Of a stretch of 64,000 nucleotides of DNA, positions 56,532 through 64,000 are shown one piece after another (within the stretch, counting starts at the first letter, position 1; every line of letters starts with the position of its first letter). The stretch is taken from contig JAFUEH010000036.1 in NCBI GenBank assembly GCA_017463985.1, forward strand, positions 62,001 through 126,000, written 5' to 3'. Below the pieces are notes generated by a model. The model was not told the origin of the DNA. It saw only the letters and a program-made list of their open reading frames with translations, and did no database searches. Made by a program: the position numbers and the translations under genes. This stretch comes from Eubacterium sp. (lineage in GTDB: Bacteria; Bacillota; Clostridia; Oscillospirales; Acutalibacteraceae).

Positions 56532-58067
56532 TTACGGTCTGCCTTGCATACCGCCCGGGCCGCCCTGCATTCCTCCTGGACCGCCTTGCATACCGCCCAT
56601 GCCCATACCGGAGCCGGAACCGTAGATATAGTCGTCCAGAGTGACTGTCTGGTATTCGTCACCGACGGAGACGGTATACGTTTCGCCCTTCTTCAAATCC
56701 GGCGAGCTGACAACGACGCTGTTAAAGCTCTTGCTTGCCGTGAAGGTGAGCAGGACGTTACCGTTGCTGTCTGTTACAGTGACATCGCCGCCGTTGAAGC
56801 TTTGTGTGAAATTCACCATGATCGCACCCTGTGTCGCCTCCGTAAAGTTTTCTGCCATGCTGCTTGCGCCAACTGCAACGATCGTACCGCCGGTAATAGT
56901 GGCTGTACCGTTGTAATCTAAAGCACCGTTACCGCCGTTCGTCGGACCGTCAACGGTGATCGTACCGCCGCTGATTTCAAGGTTGCCGTTAGAATCAATA
57001 CCGTCGCCCTCTGCATTGATATAAAGCGTGCCGCCGGAGATCGTAATCATTGCATTTTCATCGGCCGCAAATTCGTCCATCATGCTGCCGTAACCGCTCT
57101 GGTCGTTACCGCCGGCAGCGTTCAGTCCGTCGTCGCTTGCTTTCAATGAGATCGTACCGCCGGTGATCGTAACAGCCTGACCTTCAATGCCCTCATAGCT
57201 TTCGGTAATATCCACCGTGCCGCCGCTGATCGTTGTTTCTCCGTCGGAGTGAATACCGTCGTCACCGCTTGATAAGGTGAAGCTGCCGCCGACGATGGTG
57301 GTATAACCGTTAGAGTGGATGCTGTCATCTTCGGAAGTGACGGTGTAGGTGCCGTCAGCAATACGAATACTATCGTTTGCTTCTAGGCCTTTGCCGCTGA
57401 CATCGACCTGATAAGTTCCCAGCGTGAGCTTCAGATCGTCCTTTGAGGTAATGCCGTTGCCGTAAGCTGTGCTGACGGTCAGTGTGCCTTGTCCGCAAAG
57501 GGTCAGATCGGATTTTGAAAAGATCACTGCGTCTACGTTTGTATCACCGTCCGCAACGAATTCACCGGTCTCGGTCAACGTGTTATCGCTGTTTTCTGCT
57601 GTTGTGATAAATACCTTGTCGGCTTCCTTGACATAAATCGCTGCTGTGGCGGTACTGTTCAACGTAACGCCGTCAAGCACCAGCTGAATTTTATCACTGT
57701 CTTCGGCTTCTACAATGATCTGACCGTCGGATAGGCTGCCGCTGATAAGATAGACGCCCTCGTCAGTGATCGTGATCACATTACCGTCAACGGTGACGTT
57801 TTGACTGTCAGCAGCGGTAGCGTTATCCGCCAGAGTGATCTTGATCGCTTCGTTTTCATCGTAGCTCGGGTCTAAATCTCGGTTCGTAAATAATTCTGAT
57901 AATGCTTCGTCACTGACTTCTTTGACTGTCGCGGTGGCAACGGTTGCAGTATCAGTATCACTGTCGGTATTTTCTGTTTGTGTGCCGGCCTTGCAAGCGC
58001 TGAACATCAGCGCTGTGCAGGCGATGACAGCGATGATCGCCATTAATTTCTTATGCTTAAAGTTCAT
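56532..58067 (-). CDS. Beta-helix lipoprotein (Cthe_2159/DUF4353 carbohydrate-binding type) with glycine-rich tail
   Basis: This 511-residue secreted lipoprotein has a signal peptide ending in ALMFSAC (C25 lipid-anchored), a 40-residue acidic/threonine linker, then repeated beta-helix rungs such as SEDDSIHSNG, SGDDGIHSDGETTISGGT and EGDGIDSNGNLEISGGT, as in the Cthe_2159 carbohydrate-binding family. The C-terminal 30 residues are methionine-glycine-glutamine repeats (GGMQGGP, three copies). It shares four bases or so with the DUF4956 gene (11-base overlap at 58057-58067), which is followed upstream by a VTC polymerase. Binding to an anionic polymer at the surface is a reasonable guess. The function in this cluster is unknown. 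Confidence 0.85.
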   Translation of the reverse strand: MNFKHKKLMAIIAVIACTALMFSACKAGTQTENTDSDTDTATVATATVKEVSDEALSELFTNRDLDPSYDENEAIKITLADNATAADSQNVTVDGNVITITDEGVYLISGSLSDGQIIVEAEDSDKIQLVLDGVTLNSTATAAIYVKEADKVFITTAENSDNTLTETGEFVADGDTNVDAVIFSKSDLTLCGQGTLTVSTAYGNGITSKDDLKLTLGTYQVDVSGKGLEANDSIRIADGTYTVTSEDDSIHSNGYTTIVGGSFTLSSGDDGIHSDGETTISGGTVDITESYEGIEGQAVTITGGTISLKASDDGLNAAGGNDQSGYGSMMDEFAADENAMITISGGTLYINAEGDGIDSNGNLEISGGTITVDGPTNGGNGALDYNGTATITGGTIVAVGASSMAENFTEATQGAIMVNFTQSFNGGDVTVTDSNGNVLLTFTASKSFNSVVVSSPDLKKGETYTVSVGDEYQTVTLDDYIYGSGSGMGMGGMQGGPGGMQGGPGGMQGRP

Positions 58068-58746
58068 TGACTGCTACCTCCTGATTTGATACAGAAATTT
58101 CCAGATTGCCGTTGCGGCAACGCAGCTCGTCGATCATTTCTTTTTCTTTCGATTCGTCCTTGAGCACAATGTTATATTTAAGCTTGTAAAGTGAACCCAT
58201 GTTGGCGGTTCTGACGCTGACGGTTTCTACGCTGCTTGTGTATTTGTCAAAAACGTCATTGAAGATGCCGGAATAATCGAGGTCCTCAGGAATGGTGATT
58301 TTCAGTACCTTTTCAACGCTTTCTTTTTTTGTAAAGACCTGCAGATTGACAAGGATCATAACGATTCCCATGATGAGTACGTAAAGCGCTGCATAAGCTA
58401 AGTAACCCATACCGGCGATCAAGCCTGCGCCCATTGCTAAGAAAATCGTAGCAATATCCTTTCCGTTACCGGGAGCGCTTCTGAAGCGTACCAGGCTGAA
58501 CGCGCCGGCTACGGCTACGCCAGCACCTACGTTACCGTTGACCATCATGATCACCACAGCCACCACCGCCGGCAGCAAACCGATCGTGATCTTAAAGCTT
58601 TTAGAAAGCTTCGCCTTGAATGCACACGCCCAGGTCAGGAAAGCGCCGATGCCGAGCGATACGGCGATGCAGATAATAAAATTCAAAACAGAAATGGATG
58701 ATTCTGTAGTCGTTTCAAAAATGCTTGAAAAAAGATTGCTTAACAT
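58057..58746 (-). CDS. DUF4956 membrane protein
   Basis: This 229-residue protein has four helices and the family signature GAFSLVRFRSAPGNGKDIATIFLAMGAGL-type segment near 82-108, then a cytosolic ferredoxin-like domain from about 145 to the end (VLKITIPEDLDYSGIF). Homologues commonly neighbour VTC-domain polymerases and a CotH kinase. This copy sits directly between a VTC gene and a beta-helix lipoprotein. Translocation or membrane anchoring of the polymer made by VTC is the usual guess. It overlaps the lipoprotein gene by 11 bases. Confidence 0.87.
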   Translation of the reverse strand: MLSNLFSSIFETTTESSISVLNFIICIAVSLGIGAFLTWACAFKAKLSKSFKITIGLLPAVVAVVIMMVNGNVGAGVAVAGAFSLVRFRSAPGNGKDIATIFLAMGAGLIAGMGYLAYAALYVLIMGIVMILVNLQVFTKKESVEKVLKITIPEDLDYSGIFNDVFDKYTSSVETVSVRTANMGSLYKLKYNIVLKDESKEKEMIDELRCRNGNLEISVSNQEVAVNEL

Positions 58747-58773
58747 AATTGTTTCCTCCTTAATGATGACTGA

Positions 58774-59499
58774 TTATGCACTGATTTTTTGCTGTTTCTT
58801 TTCCGCTATTATTTTTCGCTGCTTTGCCGCGTAAGCGTTACCGTATTTGGAAAACGAGGTCTTATACAGCTTCATATCCGTTAATATTTCTACAAACCAA
58901 AGCGGCATTGCCCCTGGACATTTTACTTCCATCAGCACCTCGTTGCTTTTTAGGATCGGCGTACCGTAAACGCCCTTGCTCAGCGACAGATCGCTGTCAC
59001 GCCACAGAATGTTGCGGTCGAAGGTGACACGGAATTCGCCGTCATCCTCTGCGTAGAAGGCCTCTCGGTCGTACGAAAGAAATACGGCCGGCTCCAGTCT
59101 GTCATAGCGCCTGATAAAGTAAAGAATTTCCTTCGTGATCTGGTCCTGCGTTGTTGGCGTGATGCCCTTACACAGTGCCGTTGCCAGCCTTTCACTGGTG
59201 TTAATTCTTCTTTTATAAACAACGCCGTCGAATTTTTTCTTGATTTCAACGAACACCGGTGTATTTTCTTTTGCAATGCCGTAGCTTCTTAAACGAAGCT
59301 TTTCCTTGTACATTGGCTTATCGAGTGACCGCCTGATCAGCAGGCTGTCCGGCGTATCATAATATATATTACAGATCGTGCTCTTGCCGTATTCGTCGCC
59401 CTTAATGTGTGACGCTGCCCGTTGTAAGAGCTCCTCCATCTGCTGTGTTGTCAGCAAATATTTCAGCTCATATCGCTTAAATACATTTGTGAATGCCAT
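58774..59499 (-). CDS. VTC-domain polyphosphate polymerase-like protein
   Basis: This 241-residue protein is a single VTC tunnel domain, which makes polyphosphate from ATP in yeast. Catalytic features remain: KRYELKYLLT at 8-17, KLRLRSYG, VEIKKKFDGVVYKRR, SYDREAF, FRVTFDRNI and the E/K of LMEVKCPG near 206. There is no SPX domain and no membrane segment, so it must rely on the DUF4956 partner for location. GGGAG before ATG 59499 sets the start; the longer frame to 59529 has no support. The reaction in bacteria of this type is not proven. Confidence 0.87.
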   Translation of the reverse strand: MAFTNVFKRYELKYLLTTQQMEELLQRAASHIKGDEYGKSTICNIYYDTPDSLLIRRSLDKPMYKEKLRLRSYGIAKENTPVFVEIKKKFDGVVYKRRINTSERLATALCKGITPTTQDQITKEILYFIRRYDRLEPAVFLSYDREAFYAEDDGEFRVTFDRNILWRDSDLSLSKGVYGTPILKSNEVLMEVKCPGAMPLWFVEILTDMKLYKTSFSKYGNAYAAKQRKIIAEKKQQKISA

Positions 59500-59521
59500 A
59501 CGCTTCACTCCCTTCGTTGGC

Positions 59522-59545
59522 TTAAGCATAACGGCCGAAGCTTAA
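59522..59545 (-). repeat. Inverted repeat upstream of the VTC operon
   Basis: TTAAGC at 59522-59527 and GCTTAA at 59540-59545, 12 bases apart, just upstream of the VTC binding site. It could be an operator or leader hairpin. I see no clear promoter in this gap on the minus strand. Confidence 0.3.
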
Positions 59546-59590
59546 ACGAAAGTTAAAAATCGAAGGAATTTGAAAATTTTTTCAATAAAT

Positions 59591-59619
59591 AAATCATGGC
59601 ACAAGCTGTACCATGATTT
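59591..59619 (-). terminator. Intrinsic terminator for the metallophosphoesterase gene
   Basis: AAATCATGG-C-ACA / TGT-A-CCATGATTT palindrome followed on the minus strand by TTTATTTATTG. It lies 15 bases past the phosphoesterase stop. Confidence 0.7.
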
Positions 59620-59633
59620 CAGTGTGTCGGTAT

Positions 59634-60491
59634 TTATTTTTCTAATTCCCTTGTTACCGTGATGATATTGATTTCAGGATGGTTGAACAGTCGAAAGGGG
59701 AATTCTGCATTGCCGATTCCGCGACTGACAATCAGCATTGGTTTTTTGCCAAAAGAACCCTTAGCATACTGCGGACGTAAGCCTTGACCGGGCGAAAAGA
59801 CAGGACCGATGAACGGCAGATTGAACTGGCCGCCATGCGCATGACCGGAAAGCTGTAGATCAAAACCATATTGAGAATAGTTGTTTTCTTTTACAGCCGC
59901 AAAGTTTTCCGGATAATGAGAGAGCACCAGCTTGAAGCCGTTCATTACCTCCAGCTCCTGAAAATACGGCGCCATATCTTGATAAACAAAGGTGTCTGCT
60001 TTGCGCGCCTTGTAATCGTCAAAATTCGCTTGGTTTTCGTCCAGACCGAGAATAGCAATTTCGTTATCTTCTATTGTCAGCTGTGCCGTTTCGTTTAAAA
60101 GGACGTGAAAACCGATATTCCGCAGCTCCTCCATCAGCGTATCAAACGAAGCCAGTCGGCGTTCATGGTTACCGGTGATATAGTATACCGGTGCCAGTGC
60201 CAACAGGGCCTTACCGAAGGAAAGCATTTTTTCTTTATTTTTTTCGTGATCGTTGATATAATCACCGGTGATCACGATCAGATCCGGATGCTGCTCCTTG
60301 AGCTTATCGATCACCTCGTAAAAAGGCTTTGAGTGCAGATCGCTGAGATGAGCGATCTTAAAACGGCTGTTAACAGAGGCGCTGCGCAGCTTATATTTCG
60401 TCACATCAATATAATTATTTTCAATGTATAAAAATACCGCAAGCAGCAGCAACGCAAGGAGAACCGCCTGTATGATAAAGAATGTTTTCAT
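59634..60491 (-). CDS. Membrane-anchored metallophosphoesterase (calcineurin-like)
   Basis: This 285-residue protein has one N-terminal helix (FFIIQAVLLALLLLAVFLYI) and a calcineurin-like phosphoesterase domain on the far side or inner face. Metal ligands are in order: D and H in HLSDLHSKPF, D in TGDYIND, N and H in TGNHERR, H in LSHYP and H in SGHAHGGQF. It resembles the YkuE/YaeI class thought to act on lipid A precursors or cell-wall lipids. AGAGGTGG before ATG 60491 sets the start; the frame reaches 60560. It has its own promoter at 60511-60539. Confidence 0.9.
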   Translation of the reverse strand: MKTFFIIQAVLLALLLLAVFLYIENNYIDVTKYKLRSASVNSRFKIAHLSDLHSKPFYEVIDKLKEQHPDLIVITGDYINDHEKNKEKMLSFGKALLALAPVYYITGNHERRLASFDTLMEELRNIGFHVLLNETAQLTIEDNEIAILGLDENQANFDDYKARKADTFVYQDMAPYFQELEVMNGFKLVLSHYPENFAAVKENNYSQYGFDLQLSGHAHGGQFNLPFIGPVFSPGQGLRPQYAKGSFGKKPMLIVSRGIGNAEFPFRLFNHPEINIITVTRELEK

Positions 60492-60510
60492 AACGCCACC
60501 TCTTATAAGA

Positions 60511-60539
60511 ATAATAATATTAATTAAAAATTTAGTCAA
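60511..60539 (-). promoter_or_regulatory. Sigma-A promoter for the metallophosphoesterase gene
   Basis: On the minus strand TTGACT (60539-60534), 17 bases, TATTAT (60516-60511), 20 bases ahead of the ATG at 60491. Confidence 0.65.
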
Positions 60540-60622
60540 GAAAAAAGAGGGAATATGCATAAAATAGTGTATATGTTAAATGAATAATATATTTTGTTGG
60601 CTTAGATGAAAAGGAGAGTCCT

Positions 60623-61624
60623 GTGGCAAAAAGTATCCGTGAATGCTATGAAGAAAAAGAAAAAATACTTTTATCCGATAAGGCGTGCTTGTCCGCCGAC
60701 TCTAAAGGACGGCTCGTACCGGAGGAGCCTGACGAGATACGCACCTGCTTTCAGCGCGACAGAGACAGGATCATCCACTGTCAGGCTTTTCGTCGACTGA
60801 AGCATAAAACGCAGGTTTTTTTGGCGCCGACCGGAGACCATTACCGTACGCGTTTAACGCATACCCTGGAGGTAGCGCAGATTGCCAGGACGATCGCCAG
60901 AGCCTTATCACTCAACGAGGATCTGACGGAGGCGATTGCGCTCGGTCACGACCTCGGCCATACACCGTTTGGTCATGCCGGTGAACGTGCGCTTGACGCG
61001 CTGTGTCCGGAGGGTTTCCGTCATTACACGCAAAGCGTCAGAGTGGTTGAACGGCTGGAAAAGGACGGTAAAGGACTGAATCTTTGCGATGAGGTGAAAA
61101 ACGGTATCCTTTGCCACACAAGAGGGGAAGAGGCCTATACGCTGGAAGGACAGATCATCCGTATTGCCGATAAGATCGCCTATATCAATCACGATATCGA
61201 CGACGCCGCCAGAGCCGGCGTGCTGTTTGAGGAGGATATTCCGCTCGAGCTGCGGTTGAAGCTCGGTATGAGCAAGAGCGCGCGTATTAATACGATGGTG
61301 CGCGATGTGATACAAAACAGCGACGATAAAATACGCATGAGCACAGAGTGTTATCAGCTATTTTGTGAGCTACACGATTTTATGTTTTTCGCTGTGTACA
61401 AGAACCCTGTCTGCAAAAGCGAGGAGGTCAAGGCGGTTGCCATGATTGAAAAGCTCTATCGCTATTATACAGAAAATCCGGATAAAATGCCGGAGGAGTA
61501 CCGAGTGATTGCGGCTGAGGACGGCGTGGAGCGCGCTGTCTGTGATTACATAGCAGGCATGAGCGACAATTATTCCGTAAGGGTGTTTAACCGCCTGTTT
61601 GTGCCTGAATTTTGGATCGAATAA
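60623..61624 (+). CDS. dgt: dGTP triphosphohydrolase-like HD protein
   Basis: This 333-residue HD-domain protein of the dGTPase family removes triphosphate from deoxynucleotides. The HD motif set is complete: RLTHTLEVAQIARTIA near 73-88, HDLGHTPFGHAGERAL near 110-125 and DKIAYINHDIDDAARAG near 178. Q-A-F-R-R-L-K-H-K-T before it binds substrate. It begins with a GTG after AAAAGGAGAG. Its position ahead of dnaG and rpoD is common in Clostridia, where it stands in for rpsU of the enteric macromolecular-synthesis operon. Substrate range cannot be read here. Confidence 0.9.
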   Translation: MAKSIRECYEEKEKILLSDKACLSADSKGRLVPEEPDEIRTCFQRDRDRIIHCQAFRRLKHKTQVFLAPTGDHYRTRLTHTLEVAQIARTIARALSLNEDLTEAIALGHDLGHTPFGHAGERALDALCPEGFRHYTQSVRVVERLEKDGKGLNLCDEVKNGILCHTRGEEAYTLEGQIIRIADKIAYINHDIDDAARAGVLFEEDIPLELRLKLGMSKSARINTMVRDVIQNSDDKIRMSTECYQLFCELHDFMFFAVYKNPVCKSEEVKAVAMIEKLYRYYTENPDKMPEEYRVIAAEDGVERAVCDYIAGMSDNYSVRVFNRLFVPEFWIE

Positions 61625-61653
61625 GACGACGCAACTGATAAAGAGGTGAAAAT

Positions 61654-63420
61654 GTGGCTCTGAACGATAATTTTTTACAAGAGCTAAAATTAAAAACGGA
61701 TATAGAAGATATTGTATCAACTTACGTAACGCTAAAAAAACGAGGCAGCACGTATGTCGGGCTTTGTCCCTTCCATAATGAAAAAACGCCTTCCTTTACC
61801 GTATATCCCGAAACGCAGTCCTTTTACTGCTTCGGCTGCGGCGCCGGCGGCGATGCTGTCAGCTTTATTAAGCGTATCGAAAATCTTGATTATATAGATG
61901 CTGTTAAAACGCTTGCCCAGCGTGCCGGTATGCAAATGCCGGAGGATGGCTATGACGACAGCCTCGGCAAAAAACGGCGCAGAATCTTAGAGATCAACCG
62001 TGAAGCGGCTCGCTTTTATCATGCTTATATGATGAGTGAGGAGGGCAAGGCCGGTTTGGATTACTTTTTATCACGCGGTCTGACGCCGAAAACAATTACC
62101 AAGTTCGGTCTTGGCTATGCGCCTGACGCGTGGGACAAGCTGCGTAAGCACCTGACGGAAAAGGGCTTTTCGGTTGGTGATATGCTCGATGCCGGTGTGC
62201 TGCGTCGTACGCAAAAGGGCAATGTGATCGATCTTTTCCGCAACCGTGTGATGACGCCGATCATTGATATCCGCGGCAACGTGATTGCTTTTGGCGGCAG
62301 GGTATTGGATGATTCTAAGCCGAAGTATATCAATACGAATGAAACGCTGGTCTATAAAAAGACGAATGAACTGTTTGCGATGAATATTGCGAAGGATCAC
62401 GGTGCTGCTTCTCTGATTTTGTGCGAAGGGTATATGGACGTGATCGCTATGCATCAGGCCGGTTTTACGAACGCCGTTGCCGGTTGCGGTACGGCACTAA
62501 CGGAGGAGCAGGTACGGTTGATCAGTCGCTATACCGGCGAAGTGATATTGTGCTATGATAACGATGATGCCGGCAGGAAGGCGCTGAATAAAGCGATAAG
62601 CCTGTTTAAAAAAACGGATGTCAAGGTCAGGATACCGGCACTGAGCGGCGGAAAGGATCCTGATGAGATTATCAAGAAGCTTGGCAAGGAACGCTTTGCT
62701 GAGATGCTGAACACCTCTTCTAATGAGATTGAGTATAAAATTGTCAGCCTTCGGCAGCAGTTTAATTTAAATTCTACCCAAGGAAAGGTTGACTTTTTGA
62801 CGGAAGTGATTAAAATATTGGCAGACGCTTCTCCGATTGAACAGGATCTGTATGTGTCCCGTCTGGCGGAGGAGCTAAGCGTGGAAAAGGACAGCATTAA
62901 AGCCCAGCTGAACCGATACACGCGCCGCAGCCGTCATTTTCAAAAGCAGCGTGCGGTGAATCAGGAAGCGACTGCCGGTATGGCAGAGCTTGAACGGCGC
63001 AGTCATACGGAAGCGGCCACGCCAAAAACGATCAAGGCACAGGACAGGCTGATCGCATTGTTGATTAAATATCCTAAATGCGCGAAGCAATGTCAGGATT
63101 TTGATCCGGAACGCCTGAGCAGCGCGTTTATGAAAAAGGTTTACCGACTGACCGTATCGCTGATCAATGACGGCAGAGATACGGACCTGATCAACTATTC
63201 CGGTGAGCTGAGCGATAGCGAGCTGGGACGGCTGTCCGGCATCATAGCCAGATTCAATGACAGCAGTGATTATGCAGCTGAATTTCAGGACTGTCTGCAG
63301 GTCATCAATGATGCGTACGACGGCCTCCAAAGCGTGAATGCCGAAGCGTTTGACGGCGATGATTTTAACGCACTGTTTAAGAAACTGGCGGATAAACAAA
63401 ACCGCGGAAATAATACATAA
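61654..63420 (+). CDS. dnaG: DNA primase
   Basis: DnaG makes RNA primers at the replication fork. At 588 residues it is complete. The zinc finger has C38, H41, C59 and C62 ([11 protein letters not shown] ... CFGCG). The RNA-polymerase domain carries [19 protein letters not shown] near 212-230. The TOPRIM core has [15 protein letters not shown] with the catalytic glutamate and [11 protein letters not shown] with the aspartates. The C-terminal 130 residues bind the helicase. The start is a GTG after AAAGAGG, 29 bases after dgt. Confidence 0.96.
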   Translation: MALNDNFLQELKLKTDIEDIVSTYVTLKKRGSTYVGLCPFHNEKTPSFTVYPETQSFYCFGCGAGGDAVSFIKRIENLDYIDAVKTLAQRAGMQMPEDGYDDSLGKKRRRILEINREAARFYHAYMMSEEGKAGLDYFLSRGLTPKTITKFGLGYAPDAWDKLRKHLTEKGFSVGDMLDAGVLRRTQKGNVIDLFRNRVMTPIIDIRGNVIAFGGRVLDDSKPKYINTNETLVYKKTNELFAMNIAKDHGAASLILCEGYMDVIAMHQAGFTNAVAGCGTALTEEQVRLISRYTGEVILCYDNDDAGRKALNKAISLFKKTDVKVRIPALSGGKDPDEIIKKLGKERFAEMLNTSSNEIEYKIVSLRQQFNLNSTQGKVDFLTEVIKILADASPIEQDLYVSRLAEELSVEKDSIKAQLNRYTRRSRHFQKQRAVNQEATAGMAELERRSHTEAATPKTIKAQDRLIALLIKYPKCAKQCQDFDPERLSSAFMKKVYRLTVSLINDGRDTDLINYSGELSDSELGRLSGIIARFNDSSDYAAEFQDCLQVINDAYDGLQSVNAEAFDGDDFNALFKKLADKQNRGNNT

Positions 63421-63467
63421 CCGGCAGTCTTTCATCGGTACTGACGGTCAGAATGAGGAGAATAAAT

Positions 63468-64000
63468 ATGGCTAACAACAATAATGAAACAAACACACCG
63501 GAAACCAAGCTCGAAGAAAAAAAGCTCAATGCCTTTAAAAAGCTGATTGATAAAGGTAAAGCTGCCGGCAACTTGACGGCGCAGGAGATCGACAATCTGA
63601 TCGTTGACCTTGATCTGGATGTTGACGAGCTGGAAAAGCTGAATGAAATGATCGACGCCGCTAACGTCAATATTATTGACGACTTTTCTGCAGAAGCGCT
63701 CAGCGGTATTCCGCTGGAGGTAGACCTTCCGAAGGAAACGGACGCCGCCGATACGATTGCTGTGAATGACAACGCAGCGATGGACGATCCGGTTAAGGTA
63801 TATTTAAAGGAGATCGGTACGATCCCGCTGTTGACCGGTGAGGAAGAACAGGTGCTCGCTATGAGTATAGCCGAAGGCGATGAAAATGCTAAGCAAAAGC
63901 TGGCGGAGGCTAATTTGCGTCTTGTTGTCAGCATTGCAAAGCGGTATGTCGGCAGGGGAATGTCCTTCCTGGATCTGATTCAAGAGGGTAACCTCGGTCT
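63468..64000 (+). CDS. rpoD: RNA polymerase primary sigma factor, 5' part
   Basis: The gene is cut by the window end after 177 codons. The visible part has a charged, acidic region 1.1 with the usual [20 protein letters not shown] helix, then region 1.2 ([21 protein letters not shown]) near 104-124, and the start of region 2 ([34 protein letters not shown]). That is the housekeeping sigma-70 (SigA). GAGGAG is seven bases before the ATG. It sits 47 bases after dnaG with no terminator, so the dgt-dnaG-rpoD operon is intact. Confidence 0.95.
   Translation, partial: MANNNNETNTPETKLEEKKLNAFKKLIDKGKAAGNLTAQEIDNLIVDLDLDVDELEKLNEMIDAANVNIIDDFSAEALSGIPLEVDLPKETDAADTIAVNDNAAMDDPVKVYLKEIGTIPLLTGEEEQVLAMSIAEGDENAKQKLAEANLRLVVSIAKRYVGRGMSFLDLIQEGNLG

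Noticed and set aside
56535-56630. Glycine-methionine-glutamine repeats as a sequencing artefact
   Set aside because: The repeats keep the reading frame, vary in codon use between copies and end in a proper stop, so they look real.
62875-63934. Two minus-strand open frames opposite the end of dnaG and the start of rpoD
   Set aside because: Both overlap well-supported genes on the other strand and show only low-complexity serine- and isoleucine-rich translation.

Overview
The window looks like the chromosome of a low-to-mid GC Gram-positive bacterium of class Clostridia, probably a gut Oscillospirales/Ruminococcaceae-type organism. The evidence is Firmicutes-style machinery: AddB/AddA recombination nuclease, CdaA-CdaR c-di-AMP synthesis, a dGTPase-dnaG-rpoD operon, a zinc-type L31, a Cys-type DUF3343/cysteine desulfurase pair, M42 peptidases and consensus sigma-A promoters. 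This is inferred from gene content; there is no rRNA in the window. I saw no tRNA, CRISPR array, insertion sequence or integrase.

Bases 1-29.9 kb are a large surface-polysaccharide locus. It opens with an AT-rich block of GT2 glycosyltransferases, a LicD phosphotransferase, an O-acyltransferase, a pyruvyl-transferase and a Wzx-type flippase (1-7.6 kb). Two tandem DUF1919 genes follow on the opposite strand (7.6-9.0 kb). A sialyltransferase-like enzyme, a CMP-sugar synthetase and an HpcH/HpaI aldolase then form a probable CMP-ulosonate module (9.1-11.6 kb). From 11.6 to 29.2 kb come a GT14 enzyme, three paralogous polytopic membrane proteins of possible GT-C type, two ATP-grasp ligases, a hexapeptide acetyltransferase, an ArnC-like polyprenyl-phosphate glycosyltransferase with a two-subunit SMR-type (ArnE/F-like) flippase pair, a second O-acyltransferase, and the dTDP-4-amino-4,6-dideoxyhexose genes rfbA, rfbB and a WecE-like aminotransferase. 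The block ends with a putative nucleotidyltransferase and a fused cytidylyltransferase-kinase. A GtrA protein with its own promoter closes the locus. A working model is: nucleotide-sugar made in the cytosol, loaded on polyprenyl phosphate, flipped by the SMR pair, and transferred outside by the GT-C-like proteins, with LicD using a CDP-activated alcohol made by the fused enzyme.

Bases 29.9-64 kb are mostly core genome. They hold a VanZ-like protein, an EF-G-like GTPase, DUF308, DUF3343 plus cysteine desulfurase, cdaA-cdaR, a GH4 glycosidase/PfkB kinase pair, ligA divergent from it, murD, two M42 peptidases, a GNAT protein, a methionine-gamma-lyase-like enzyme, DUF2461, addB-addA, rpmE, a YigZ-family protein, a VTC polymerase/DUF4956/beta-helix lipoprotein cluster, a metallophosphoesterase, and dgt-dnaG-rpoD, with rpoD cut by the window end.

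The most unusual items are: the aldolase-fed CMP-ulosonate module; the fused CTP-transferase/APH(6)-like kinase that could feed LicD; the lipid-linked amino-sugar system with three GT-C-like paralogues and two ATP-grasp enzymes; the VTC/DUF4956/lipoprotein cluster; a divergent promoter pair that shares one palindromic -35 box between ligA and the GH4 gene; and a hairpin that buries the ribosome binding site of the DUF3343 gene. Gene starts given here were often moved inward from the longest open frame to the start codon with a ribosome binding site. No stretch over 300 bases lacks a gene.
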